From assembly GCF_003130795.1 (NCBI RefSeq), contig NZ_CP029358.1:186001-250000 (forward strand): a DNA stretch of 64,000 nucleotides. The letters run 5' to 3'. Positions 1 to 15,860 of this stretch are shown here, piece by piece. The DNA is from Azospirillum thermophilum (lineage in GTDB: Bacteria > Pseudomonadota > Alphaproteobacteria > Azospirillales > Azospirillaceae). Made by a program: the position numbers and the translations under genes. The notes under the pieces are model-generated. The model was not told the origin of the DNA and made no database searches. It saw nothing but the letters and a program-made list of their open reading frames with translations. Positions within the stretch are counted from its first letter, which is position 1; every line of letters begins with the position of its first letter.

Positions 1-1116
1 GCCGCCTGGATCACCGGCCAGCCCGACGGATGGACGCCGCCGCCGGTCGATCCGCGCACGCCCTTCCTGATCGGCTTCACCTCCGGCACCACCGGCCGGC
101 CCAAGGCCTTCGTCCGCGACCAGGGCTCCTGGCGGGCGACGCTGGAGGCGAGCTGGGCGGAGTTCGGCATCGGCCCGCAGGACGGCGTCCTGGTTCCCGG
201 ACCGCTCGTCCACGGCCTCGGCCTCTATGGCGCCGTGGAGGGGCTGGCGGCGGGCGCCACCGTCCATGTCCAGCCGAGATTCGACGCGGCCGATGCGGTG
301 CGCCGTCTGGCGGAGCATGGGCTGACCACCATCGTCGCCGTGCCGACCATGCTGGTCGGGCTGCTCGACGCCGCGGAGGCCGCCGGATCGCGCTTTCCGG
401 CGGTGACGCGCGTCGTCTCCTCCGGCGCGAAGCTCTCCCCCGCCCTGCACGACCGTCTGGCGGCGGCCTTCCCCGGCGCCACGGTCTTCGAATATTACGG
501 CGCCTCGGAGCTCAGCTTCATCAGCCTGCGCTCCTCGCGCGAGGGCGCCCCGGCGGACAGCGTCGGCCGCGCCTTCCACGGTGTCGCGCTGGAGCTGCGC
601 GGCGGCGACGGCCGGCCGGTGCCGCGAGGGGCGGTCGGCACCGTCTGGGTGCGCAGCGCCATGCTCAGCGACGGCTATATCGGCCCGACCGACGGCGGCG
701 GCTTCCGCGCCCACCGGGGCTGGGGGACGGTCGGCGACTATGGCTGGATCGACGGGGACGGCTGGCTGCACCTGATCGGCCGGGCCGGCGACATGCTGAT
801 CTCCGGCGGCCTCAACATCTATCCGGCGGAGGTGGAGGCCGCCCTGCGCGCCCATCCCGCGGTGGCGGAGGCGGTGGTCTTCGGCCTGCCCGACCCCTAT
901 TGGGGCGATGCGGTGTCGGCCGTCCTGTGGTGGCGGGGCGGGGCGCGCGCCACCGCGGCGGACCTCCGCTCCTGGTGCCGCGGCCGGCTGGAGGGCTACA
1001 AGGCGCCGCGCCGCTGGTTCGCCGCGACCGACATGCCGCTGACCGGCAGCGGCAAGATCGCCCGCGCCACCGTGCGCGAGCGCGCCGCCGCCGGTACCCT
1101 GGAGGCGCTGACATGA
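1..1116 (+). CDS. Acyl-CoA synthetase / AMP-dependent ligase (5' partial)
   Basis: The frame is open from the first base, so the N-terminus lies outside the window; 371 residues are visible. It shows the adenylate-forming P-loop TSGTTGRPKA near visible residue 28, the core FEYYGASE around residue 164, a GDYGWID hinge region and the C-terminal lysine motif PLTGSGKI. These define an ANL-superfamily enzyme that activates a carboxylate as acyl-AMP and transfers it to CoA; the substrate cannot be read. Its stop overlaps the thiolase start (ATGA), implying translational coupling. The pairing with a thiolase and an exporter suggests a small acyl-CoA pathway, possibly for an exported metabolite, but this is inference. 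Confidence 0.9.
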   Translation, partial: AAWITGQPDGWTPPPVDPRTPFLIGFTSGTTGRPKAFVRDQGSWRATLEASWAEFGIGPQDGVLVPGPLVHGLGLYGAVEGLAAGATVHVQPRFDAADAVRRLAEHGLTTIVAVPTMLVGLLDAAEAAGSRFPAVTRVVSSGAKLSPALHDRLAAAFPGATVFEYYGASELSFISLRSSREGAPADSVGRAFHGVALELRGGDGRPVPRGAVGTVWVRSAMLSDGYIGPTDGGGFRAHRGWGTVGDYGWIDGDGWLHLIGRAGDMLISGGLNIYPAEVEAALRAHPAVAEAVVFGLPDPYWGDAVSAVLWWRGGARATAADLRSWCRGRLEGYKAPRRWFAATDMPLTGSGKIARATVRERAAAGTLEALT

Positions 1117-2288
1117 GGGGAGGCCGCGCCGTCATCGTCGCCGCGCGCCGCACCCCGGTGGGACGGATCGGCGGGATGCTGCGCGACCTGCCCGTCGAGC
1201 ATCTCGCCGCCCCGGTGATCCGCGCCGTCCTCGCCGATGCCGGGCTGGACGGGGCGGAGGTGGAGGAGGTCATCCTCGGCAACGCGGTCGGGCCGGGCGG
1301 CAACGTCGCCCGCCTGTCGGCGCTGCAGGCCGGTCTCCCCGTCGCGGTTCCCGGCGTGACGGTCGACCGCCAGTGCGGGTCCGGGCTGGAGGCGATCAAC
1401 CAGGCGGCCCGGCTGATCGAATCCGGCGCCGTCGACGTCGTGCTGGCCGGCGGGGTGGAGAGCACCAGCACCGCCCCCTGGCGGGTGGAGAAGCCCGACA
1501 GCCTCTACCGCAGCCCGCGCTTCTACGGCCGCGCCCGCTTCGCCCCGGATGCGGTCGGCGACCCCGACATGGGGGTGGCGGCGGAGAATGTCGCGGAGGC
1601 CTGGGGGATCGGCCGCGGGCGGCAGGACGCCTACGCGCTGGAGAGCCACCGCAAGGCGGTCGCCGCGCAGGCTGCCGGCCGCTTCACGCGGGAGATCGTG
1701 CCGCTCACCCTGCCGGACGGCCGGATCGCCGCGCAGGACGAATGCCCGCGTGCCGACACCTCGGCCGGGAAGCTCGCCCGGCTGCGGCCGGTGTTCCGCG
1801 AGGGCGGGACGGTCACCGCCGGCAACGCCTGCCCGGTCAATGACGGCGCCGCCGTCGTGGCGCTGGTGTCGGAGGAGCGCTTCCGCCGGATGGGCCGGCC
1901 GGCCGGACTGCTGGTGGCCGATTCCGCCGCGGCCGGGGTGGAGCCGCGGCTGCTCGGCACCGGTCCGATTCCGGCGGTGCGCCGGCTGCTCGCGCGCAAT
2001 CCCGGCCTCGCCCTCGGCGACGTCGATCTGGTGGAGTTCAACGAGGCCTTCGCCGCCCAGGTGCTGGCCTGCCTCGACACGCTGGGCATCGCGCGGGAGC
2101 GGGTCTGCGTCGGCGGCGGAGCCCTGGCGCTCGGCCATCCCTACGGAGCCTCCGGCGCCATCCTGGTGACGCGGCTCTTCAGCGAGCTGCTCTTCCCGCC
2201 GGCAGGCACCGCCCCGCGGCGGGGGCTCGCCACGCTCGGCATCGGCGGCGGTCTCGGCCTTGCCACCCTCTTGGAGGTCCTGACGTGA
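1113..2288 (+). CDS. Thiolase family protein (acetyl-CoA acetyltransferase-like)
   Basis: A 391-residue protein of normal thiolase length. The acyl-accepting cysteine is present in VDRQCGSGLEA (about residue 89), NEAFAAQ is present, and the catalytic histidine is in ALGHPYGASGA. At the C-terminus, where thiolases have a second catalytic cysteine (consensus LCIGGGxG), this protein reads LGIGGGLG, so the general-base cysteine is replaced by glycine. Claisen-type activity may therefore be altered; an acyl-transfer role is possible. The ATG at 1113 overlaps the ligase stop, and the 3' end overlaps the GTG of the MFS gene, so the three genes form one coupled unit. Family assignment is sure, exact reaction is not. 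Confidence 0.88.
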   Translation: MRGGRAVIVAARRTPVGRIGGMLRDLPVEHLAAPVIRAVLADAGLDGAEVEEVILGNAVGPGGNVARLSALQAGLPVAVPGVTVDRQCGSGLEAINQAARLIESGAVDVVLAGGVESTSTAPWRVEKPDSLYRSPRFYGRARFAPDAVGDPDMGVAAENVAEAWGIGRGRQDAYALESHRKAVAAQAAGRFTREIVPLTLPDGRIAAQDECPRADTSAGKLARLRPVFREGGTVTAGNACPVNDGAAVVALVSEERFRRMGRPAGLLVADSAAAGVEPRLLGTGPIPAVRRLLARNPGLALGDVDLVEFNEAFAAQVLACLDTLGIARERVCVGGGALALGHPYGASGAILVTRLFSELLFPPAGTAPRRGLATLGIGGGLGLATLLEVLT

Positions 2289-3534
2289 CAAGCCCCACCG
2301 GCAGTCCCTCCGAAGCCGCCTCCGCCGGCCGTTCCATCTTCCGCCACCGCTCCTTCACACTGTTCTGGTGCGCCCGCATCGCCGCCATGCTGGCGATCCA
2401 GATGCAGGTCGTGGCGGTCGGCTGGCAGATCTACGAGCTGACCAGCGACCCGCTGGACCTCGGGCTCGTCGGGCTGTTCCAGTTCCTGCCCACGCTGGTG
2501 CTCGCCCTGGTCTCCGGCCATGTGGTGGACAGCAACGACCGCCGGCTGGTGCTGATGGGTGCGCTGGGGTGGAGACGGTGGCGGTCTGCATCCTGTTCCT
2601 GATGACGCTGTCCGGGCTGCCGACCCCGCTGGTGGTCTTCGGCGTCGTGGCGCTGATCGGCGTCGCCAAGAGCTTCGAGGGGCCGGCGAACCAGGCCATC
2701 CTGTCGGCGGTGGTGCCGGTGGAGGAGCTGCCGACGGCGGTCGCCTGGAACTCCTCGGCGGTGCAGGTGGCGCAGATTTCCGGTCCGGCGCTGGGCGGGC
2801 TGCTCTACATCGCCGGGCCGGCGGTGGTCTACGGCTTCAGCACGGTGATGCTGGCGGTCGCGGTCCTCCTCGTCCTGCTGATGCGCCCGCGGGCGGTGGA
2901 GCTGGCGCCGCGCGCCATGAGCTGGGGGGCGATCCTGGCCGGCGTCTCCTTCATCCGCAGCCGGCCGGCGATCCTCGGCGCCATCTCGCTCGACCTCTTC
3001 GCGGTGCTGCTCGGCGGCGCCACGGCCCTGCTGCCGGTCTATGCCCGCGACGTGCTGCATGTCGGGCCCTGGGGCCTCGGCCTGCTGCGCAGCGCGCCGG
3101 CCATCGGGGCGCTGATGATGGCGGTGGTCATCACCCGCTACGGCGTCAAGCGCCATGCCGGGCGGCGGATGCTGGTGGCGGTGGCGGGGTTCGGCGTCGC
3201 CACCATCGCCTTCGGCCTGTCGGCCGACCCGGTGCTGTCCTTCTTCGCCCTGCTGGCGGTGGGCGCCACCGACCAGATCAGCATGTTCGTCCGCCAGACG
3301 CTGATCCAGCTCGCCACGCCCGACGCCATGCGCGGCCGGGTCGGCGCCGTCACCTCGCTGTTCATCGGTGCGTCCAACCAGCTCGGCGAGTTCGAATCCG
3401 GTGCGGCGGCGGCCCTGCTCGGGGCGGTGCCGGCCGTCGTGCTCGGCGGGATCGGTGCGGTCGGCCTCGCCGGCCTCTGGGGCTGGCTGTTCCCTGCGCT
3501 GCGCCGCATCGACCGGCTGTCGGACGTCCGCTGA
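2285..3534 (+). pseudogene. MFS exporter, EntS-like, frameshifted (probable sequence error)
   Basis: Starts at a GTG overlapping the thiolase stop. The first ~100 codons (frame of 2285) encode the start of a 12-helix major facilitator protein, including motif A-like DSNDRRLV. The remainder, from about 2570, lies in another frame and continues without loss (GVETVAVC onward to LSDVR). Adding one G to the GGGG run at 2566-2569 restores a 416-residue protein resembling the enterobactin-exporter (EntS/MFS_3) group. Nothing else looks decayed, so a homopolymer undercall is more likely than true inactivation. Its likely job is export of the product of the two preceding enzymes; the substrate is unknown. 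Confidence 0.8.
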
Positions 3535-3555
3535 CGTCCCGCCGGGGGCCGCGGA

Positions 3556-3852
3556 TCAGCTCCGCGCCGCCTGCCGCGCCGCCTGCCGGCCGATGTTCTT
3601 GCGGGCGATCCCCAGGATGATCAGCAGGAAGGCGGCCAGCCGCAGCAGATAGACCCAGGTCTGCTCCTCCCGCAGCAGCCCGCCCAGCGCCAGGATCCCC
3701 TGGTTCAGCGCCATCAGCGCGAAGGCGGCGGCGAAGGCGAGGAACAGGCCGTCGCGCGTCCGCCGCCAGAAGCGCAGGAAGAACAGCCCGGCGATCAGGT
3801 ACAGCGCAGTCAGGACGCCGGTCATGAAGGCGTAAGCGGTGGGTGTCATCAT
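3556..3852 (-). CDS. Small membrane protein, DUF5985-like (second of a pair)
   Basis: A 98-residue, very hydrophobic protein with about three membrane helices (residues ~5-25, 35-57, 65-82) and a basic tail. It begins with two ATGs (3852 and 3849), the first overlapping the stop of the upstream gene, so it is translationally coupled to it. It resembles its neighbour in size and topology, suggesting an ancient duplication. I associate the pair with the uncharacterised DUF5985 family by general appearance, not by a strict motif. Function unknown; position at the end of a kinase cluster hints at a membrane signalling accessory role. Confidence 0.7.
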   Translation of the reverse strand: MMTPTAYAFMTGVLTALYLIAGLFFLRFWRRTRDGLFLAFAAAFALMALNQGILALGGLLREEQTWVYLLRLAAFLLIILGIARKNIGRQAARQAARS

Positions 3853-4118
3853 TCGGCATCCCAGATGAAGCCGAACAGCAGCAGCCCCACACCGGCAAGC
3901 GCACTGGCGTGGCGCAGCGGCAGCAGGTCGACCTCGGTCGGCAGGAGGACCACGTCGATGAACAGCAGCAGGTTGTTCATCGCCAGCCCGACGAAGCACA
4001 GCGTGCTCCACAGCAGGAGCCGGCTGTGGGATCGCCGGTAGCTGCGCGCCAGAAGCGCCATGCACAGCATGCTCGATGCGAAGCACAGCAGGTAGACGGC
4101 GGACTTCACCACATCCAT
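3849..4118 (-). CDS. Small membrane protein, DUF5985-like (first of a pair)
   Basis: 89 residues with roughly three hydrophobic helices (about 5-25, 35-56, 68-86) and a short acidic end (DAE). It starts one base after the stop of the winged-helix-like gene and overlaps the next small membrane protein, so the three form a tight unit. No catalytic motif is visible. DUF5985-type proteins are common beside regulators in alphaproteobacteria, but no function is established that I can name. Confidence 0.7.
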   Translation of the reverse strand: MDVVKSAVYLLCFASSMLCMALLARSYRRSHSRLLLWSTLCFVGLAMNNLLLFIDVVLLPTEVDLLPLRHASALAGVGLLLFGFIWDAE

Positions 4119-4119
4119 G

Positions 4120-4494
4120 TCAGTCGAGGCTCCGGAACCGGAAGGAGTCCGCGAAGATCTGCACCTTGCTCTGCGGCGACGCGAAGATCTCCCGGATCAC
4201 CGCGGAGGGGCGCAGGCTGTAGGCCTCCGCGATCTCCTGCACCCACCGGTCGAGCACCTCGGCCACCGGATGGTAGCGCAAAGCCCCGTCCGGCTCCTTC
4301 GCCACCAGCCCGGCGGCGGTCAGGGCGCCCAGCGCCTCCCCGACCACCATGGGACTGCCGCGAAGCTCCGCGACCAGCGTGTCGGGGGTCCAGCTCCGCC
4401 CGCACTCGCGGCGGAGGAGAAGGAGAAGCTCGAGAGCCCAGACGGACCGGACGGACCTGCGGAGAAGCGTGAGCGCATCGTCGGACAACACCAT
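4120..4494 (-). CDS. Winged-helix-like small regulator candidate, unknown family
   Basis: 124 residues. The first ~75 residues look like a winged helix domain: a leucine-rich helix, then TPDTLVAELRGSPMVVGEAL as a possible helix-turn-helix, then a wing-like LVAKEPDGALRYHP. The C-terminal half is helical and ends FADSFRFRSLD. It sits 145 bp after the REC-PAS-kinase gene and one base before the first DUF5985-like gene on the same strand. DNA binding is inferred from shape only. It may be an anti-sigma-like or transcriptional partner of the kinases upstream. No strong ribosome binding site precedes the ATG at 4494. Confidence 0.65.
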   Translation of the reverse strand: MVLSDDALTLLRRSVRSVWALELLLLLRRECGRSWTPDTLVAELRGSPMVVGEALGALTAAGLVAKEPDGALRYHPVAEVLDRWVQEIAEAYSLRPSAVIREIFASPQSKVQIFADSFRFRSLD

Positions 4495-4639
4495 GAACCA
4501 AACTCAATCATGCCGATGACCAGGGCCCTGCCCCGCATCGGGAGCAAGGACGGATCCGCCCGGCCGTTCCGGCCCTGCACCGGAGCGGTCCGGCGGTTCA
4601 GCCGGCCGGACACGGAAAGCTCCTCCGCGCCCGGCCGCG

Positions 4640-6738
4640 TCATTCTGCGGAAACCGCCTTTCCGTGATCGGGCACGCCGCCGCCGGCCGCGCAGGCATCG
4701 GGCGTCCCATCGTCCAGAGCCCGGTGCAGAGCCCGGGCGAGGTCGGCGTCGCGGTAGGGCTTGGCGAGCGTCTCGACGGGGGCGAGCTCGGCATCCGCCT
4801 CCGCAGCCGTGCCGTCGGCATAGCCGGAGGCGAACAGCACCCGCAGGCCGGGGCAGCGCCGCAGCCCCTCGCGCGCCAGCTCGCGCCCATTCATTCCGGG
4901 CATGACGATGTCGGTGAACAGCAGATCCACCCTGCGCCCGGCGGTGAGCTGGGCGAGCGCCTGCTCCGCCCCCTCGGCCTCCAGCACCCGGTAGCCGAGG
5001 TCGCGGACCGCCTGCACGGTGACCCGCCGGACGTCCGCGTCGTCGTCCACCACCAGCACCGTCTCGCCCCGGCCGGTCAGCGGGGCCGCGCCGTCGGCGG
5101 CTCCCGCGGCGGGCTGGCCGCCGGCCGCGGCGCGCGGCAGGTAGAGGCTGAAGGTCGTGCCCTGCCCGACCGCGCTGTCGATGCGGATCAGCCCCCCGCT
5201 CTGCTTGACGAAGCCGTAGATCATGCTGAGGCCGAGACCGGTTCCCTTGCCCGTCTCCTTGGTGGTGAAGAAGGGCTCGAACGCCCGCTCCAGCACCTCC
5301 GGCGGCATGCCGCAGCCGGTGTCGGCGACGCTGAGCACGACATAGTCGCCGGGCTCCGCCGTGATGCCGTGGCCGCTCAGCGGTTCCGTCAGGCGGGCGT
5401 TGGCGGTACGGATCGTCAGCCGGCCGCCCTGGGGCATGGCGTCGCGGGCGTTGATCACCAGGTTCAGCAGCGCCGATTCCGCCTGGGAACGGTCGACGGT
5501 CGCCGGCCACAGCGTCCCCGCCTCCTCCCCCGCGATCGAGATCGCGATGCTGCGGCCGAGCGTGCGTTCCATCAGCTCGCCCATGCCGGCGGCCAGCGCG
5601 TGCAGGTCGACCGGCTCGGGGTTCAGCGTCTGACGGCGGGCGAAGGTCAGCAGCCGGCGCGTCATGTCGGAGCAGCGCAGGGCGGCCTGCAGCGCCATGT
5701 CGGCCGGCGCGCCGCGGCGGGATCGTCCTGCAGCGAGCGTTCCAGCCGTTCCAGGCTGCCGATCACCACCATCAGCATGTTGTTGAAGTCGTGGGCGATC
5801 CCGCCGGTGAGCTGCCCGACCATCTCCATCTTCTGGGCATGGGCGAGCTGCTGCTGCGCCGTCCTGGTCTCGGTCACGTCCAGGATGGTGCCGAACACCT
5901 CGCGCGGCACGCCCGCCTCGTCGCGCACCACCACCGCCTGGTCCAGCAGGTGCCGCTCCGTGCCGTCGGCGCAGCGCAGGCGGTACTCGGCGGTGGAGAC
6001 GCCGGTCGTCAGGATGGCCGCCATCTGCTGCTGCAGGCGGGGCCGGTCGTCGGGGTGCAGCCGCTCCTCCCACAGGCCCGGATCCTCGATGAACCGGGCG
6101 GCGGGGAAGCCGAACAGCGTCTCGACATTGCCGGACAGGAAGCGGAAGGGCTGGCCCGGCTCCACCGCCGCCGTGTAGAGCACGATGGGAAGCTGGCGCA
6201 GGATCAGCGCCTGCCGCTCCTCCGACCGGCGCAGCGCCTGCTCGGCCTGCAGCTTCTCCATGCGGACGCGGTAGTTCTCGTCCAGCAGCCGCTGCCGCGC
6301 CTCCGCCTGCTGGCGGATCTCCTCGGTCTTGCGGAACAGCTCGACGAAGACGGAGACCTTGCAGCGCAGGACCTGCGGGTCGACCGGCTTGAACATGTAG
6401 TCCACCGCTCCCGCGGAATAGCCGCGGAAGATGTGCATCTCGTCCTTGTTGATGGCGGTCAGGAAGATGATGGGGATGTGCCGGCACTTCTCGCGCTTGC
6501 GGATCATCTCCGCCGTCTCGTAGCCGTCCATCCCCGGCATGTGGACGTCCAGCAGGATCAGCGCGAAATCCTGGCGCAGCAGGTGCTTCAGCGCCTCCTC
6601 ACCCGACTTGGCCAGCACCAGGGCGGCGCCCAGATCCTCCAGCGTCTCGCGGACGGCGAACAGGTTCCGGCTGTCGTCGTCGACGATCAGGATGTTGACG
6701 TCCGGCGGACGGGCGTCGGGCTTCGGATCTCGGGTCAT
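4640..6738 (-). pseudogene. REC-PAS-histidine kinase-REC hybrid protein, frameshifted (probable sequence error)
   Basis: Order of domains from the ATG at 6738: receiver (residues ~14-130, phosphoacceptor D64, conserved K117), coiled coil, PAS (~180-300), HisKA with GIAHDFNN (H316), HATPase (N, G1 DTGCGMP, G2 GTGLGLS boxes) and a C-terminal receiver with the TDIVMPGMNG motif. After about residue 345 the frame changes near 5700-5715; adding one base there (for example a G, minus strand, in the CGGCC stretch) restores a 699-residue protein. All domains on both sides are intact, so an assembly error is likelier than decay. No membrane segments, so cytoplasmic. It follows the poly-HAMP kinase on the same strand, and its N-terminal receiver could take phosphate from that kinase. 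Several in-frame upstream starts exist; this one has a GGAG 10 bases before it. Confidence 0.82.
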
Positions 6739-6952
6739 CACGTTGGGCTCCCGCGCCGGAAGTCCCCCTGCCCCCCGCGCGGACGGGACGGGCATCGGGG
6801 GCCTCGGGTTCAGGGGCATGAGCGCCTGGCGCGGGATCAGGAAGGGGGACGGGCCCCCCGGCCGGCGCGCGCCGGTTCCCGTTCCGGGCCGGCCCCGATG
6901 CGCCGGTGAAAGGCTGGCCCGCGGGCGGGCGCTGAGTCGGCGGTTCATCGGA

Positions 6953-12784
<5,832 letters not shown>

Positions 12785-13232
12785 CTCGCCTTCCCTGTTC
12801 AGCCGCTGCCGGTTCTCCGGCCGTTCCCCGCTCTTGCCGCCGGCCGGTCCGGCCTGTCGCAAGATTCTTGTCCAGGCCCGAAGCGAACTCTGAAATAGCC
12901 GCGCCTACAGTCATCGCAGGATTATGAAATCCGGCGAATCGCCCTGCTGTAGCACAGCGCCACACGATGAAGTAAAGGGCATTTGGGTCAACTTGAACTT
13001 TGGTCGGCGCTCATCCGTCGGCGATATGAGCTTGGCATATGCCCTTGGATACCAATCTTCCGAGAGTTTTGTTGGAAGACTGTGACAATGGCTTTTGCCA
13101 TAAGCCGGGCTTGCGCCTCGATCCTCCGTCCGTTACGGACCGGAAAAAGAGGATGGCCCGCATCGGGGGTGCCGGTGCGGGCCGAAACCTGTGCTTGAGT
13201 CAGGGGAAGGAGGCGTGGCCGGTCCCGGCCGT
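12785..13232. other. Intergenic region between phasin-like gene and poly-HAMP kinase
   Basis: 448 bp without a convincing gene. It is lower in GC than its neighbours from about 12890 to 13110. It holds the kinase leader, a perfect GGCATATGCC palindrome at 13034-13043, a weak minus-strand TTGACC (12986-12991) without a good -10, and the terminator-like hairpin of the phasin-like gene at 13155-13183. Short frames here have no codon or motif support. Confidence 0.6.
13155..13183 (-). terminator. Rho-independent terminator of the phasin-like gene
   Basis: An 8-bp perfect GGCCCGCA/TGCGGGCC stem with a 13-base loop; on the minus strand it is followed by ATCCTCTTTTTCC, giving a U-rich tail about 50 bases after the phasin-like stop codon. 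Confidence 0.65.
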
Positions 13233-13673
13233 TCAACCCGATGTCCTGGCGGCGGCGGCGGTGGCCCTTGCCGCCGCCCGCAGCCCGCCGGCCGCGGACG
13301 CGCTGCGCTCCGCCGCTTCGCCGCCGCTGGCCATCGTCTCCTTCGTCACGGCCTCCATGCAGTCCGCCATGCTCTTCATATCCTCCACCCAGCGGCCGGC
13401 CGCTTCGGTCGCCCAGGCATTGGCGATGGCGTTGCGCTCCGCCGCGTCGTCGGTCGCGTTCATCCGGTCGAGCGCGGCAAGCGCCGCGTTCACCCCGGCC
13501 CGGCGTCGGCGCAGCCAGTCCTCGTTGAAGCGCTCGAGCGCCGCCAGGGCCTGTGCCTGACCGCGCAGCCACAGCCGCGTCTGGTCGGACAGCACGGTCT
13601 GCCACGGAGTCCAGACTTTCGCGAGGTCGGCGATGGTCGGAATCGGGGTCGGCGTTGACGGTTGCGACGTCAT
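13233..13673 (-). CDS. Phasin-like protein
   Basis: 146 residues, mainly amphipathic helix, alanine-rich, with the pattern WTPWQTVLSDQTRLWLRG then aligned aromatic and acidic positions, as in phasin_2/PhaP-type proteins that coat polyhydroxyalkanoate granules. The ATG at 13673 follows a strong GAGGGAGGAT site. A U-tailed hairpin lies downstream and the gene stands alone. No PHA synthesis gene is seen apart from the atypical thiolase at 1113. Other helical surface proteins could look similar, so the role is probable, not certain. Confidence 0.65.
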   Translation of the reverse strand: MTSQPSTPTPIPTIADLAKVWTPWQTVLSDQTRLWLRGQAQALAALERFNEDWLRRRRAGVNAALAALDRMNATDDAAERNAIANAWATEAAGRWVEDMKSMADCMEAVTKETMASGGEAAERSASAAGGLRAAARATAAAARTSG

Positions 13674-14209
13674 GGGATCCTCCCTCGGTGGCTTCCCGGC
13701 CCGTAACACCCCACGGCGAAAATCCGGAAAAGCACCGGGTCCGGCGGAACGACTCCTCCGGCCGCGGGGTTATGGACGAGACAGGGCAACGATGCGTCCG
13801 CCGCCGGCCGCGCACCGTGTAAGTCCTTGTCGTAACATACGGTATCCAGGATGTTCCTCTGGACGTTTACCACATATTCCGCGACCTGGTGTGCGCTCTC
13901 ATGGATCAGCACCTGCCACCAAGGCATGGCTCTGTTTCGAACGTTCGGGATGCCGGACGGCGCACCCTTCCCCCTGACGCAAGCGGTGGTGGTCCCCTTT
14001 CCTGCCCTGGACGCCGATATCCGCGGAGCCCGCACCCACAGGGCTGACGGCCGGCAGGACGCCGGCCGGGGCTGCGCCGCGGTGATCCAACTGAAGGACC
14101 GCCGTCGTATCGGATAGGACGGCCGGGGGCGATTACGGGAGCTTCATTTGCCGTGGAGCCCCTACGGGCCTACTGTTATGCCGTCGAACGATGTGATCGG
14201 AGACGGCCG
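13674..14209. other. 536-bp intergenic region upstream of msrP and the phasin-like gene
   Basis: Divergent promoter region. A stretch at roughly 13816-13935 is markedly less GC-rich (about 50 percent). On the minus strand an open frame over about 13670-14035 contains a segment (WWQVLIHESAHQVAEY then VVNVQRNILD) that looks less random than typical shadow frames, but it has no good ribosome site and I do not recognise it. I annotate no gene here. No tRNA or riboswitch was recognised. Confidence 0.5.
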
Positions 14210-15157
<948 letters not shown>

Positions 15158-15158
15158 G

Positions 15159-15860
15159 ATGGCCGTTTCCGCGAGGGATGGCTGGCGGCAGGCGGCCAAC
15201 GGCGCCCTGCTGTCGCCCTGGGCCAAGCCGCTGGTCTTCGCGGCGGCCCTCGTCCCGCTGGCCTGGACGGTCTGGCTCGGCTGGTCGGGCGGGCTGGGGG
15301 CCGAGCCGGTGCTGGAGAGCGTGCGGCAAAGCGGGCTGTGGGCCCTGCGCTTCCTGCTCGTCGCCCTGGCGGTGACGCCGCTGCGGATGCTGACGGGGGT
15401 GGCGGCGCTCGCCCGCTTCCGCCGGATGCTCGGGCTCTTCGCCTTCTTCTATGCCGCCCTCCACCTCTCCACCTGGATCGGGCTCGACCAGTTCTTCGAC
15501 TGGCCGGCGATCTGGAAGGAGATCGTCAAGCGCCCCTACATCACCGTGGGGATGGGCGCCTTCCTCATCCTGACCGCACTTGCCGCCACCTCGACCGACG
15601 CAATGGTGAAGCGGCTGGGCGGGCGCCGCTGGCGGGCGCTGCACAAGGGCGTCTTCGTCGCCGGGCTGGCCGGCTGCCTGCACTATGTCATGCTGGTGAA
15701 GGGGTGGCAGACGCCACCCCTGGTCTATGCCGCGCTCTGCGTCGGGCTGCTGGCCTTCCGCCGCTGGCCGGTCAGAATACGGCCTGCAGCAGCCCGAGCG
15801 AGCGCCGATACGCCAGCCCGGCGCTTTCCCGATGGAAGCTCGCCCGCTCGTCGCAGTTGA
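15159..15860 (+). CDS. msrQ: MsrQ, heme-binding membrane subunit of the MsrPQ system
   Basis: 233 residues with about six membrane helices of the ferric-reductase-like fold, and histidines likely to ligate heme (for example in YAALHLSTW, ALHKGVF and CLHYVML). It passes quinone-derived electrons to periplasmic MsrP. The last ~30 residues (from VRIRPAAARA) lie over the 3' end of the convergent hydrolase gene and look unlike the family, which usually ends near residue 205; the natural stop may have been lost. Confidence 0.93.
   Translation: MAVSARDGWRQAANGALLSPWAKPLVFAAALVPLAWTVWLGWSGGLGAEPVLESVRQSGLWALRFLLVALAVTPLRMLTGVAALARFRRMLGLFAFFYAALHLSTWIGLDQFFDWPAIWKEIVKRPYITVGMGAFLILTALAATSTDAMVKRLGGRRWRALHKGVFVAGLAGCLHYVMLVKGWQTPPLVYAALCVGLLAFRRWPVRIRPAAARASADTPARRFPDGSSPARRS

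Noticed and set aside
30..1112. An in-frame upstream extension of the thiolase reading frame
   Set aside because: It overlaps the clear acyl-CoA ligase in another frame and encodes an Arg/Gly-rich shadow. The thiolase starts at ATG 1113.
2285..3534. The MFS gene as a true pseudogene
   Set aside because: Only one base is missing, in a GGGG run, and the rest is well conserved. The same pattern appears in four other genes, which points to sequence error.
13851..14117. Short plus-strand frame upstream of msrP
   Set aside because: No ribosome site, no family, and composition like other intergenic frames.
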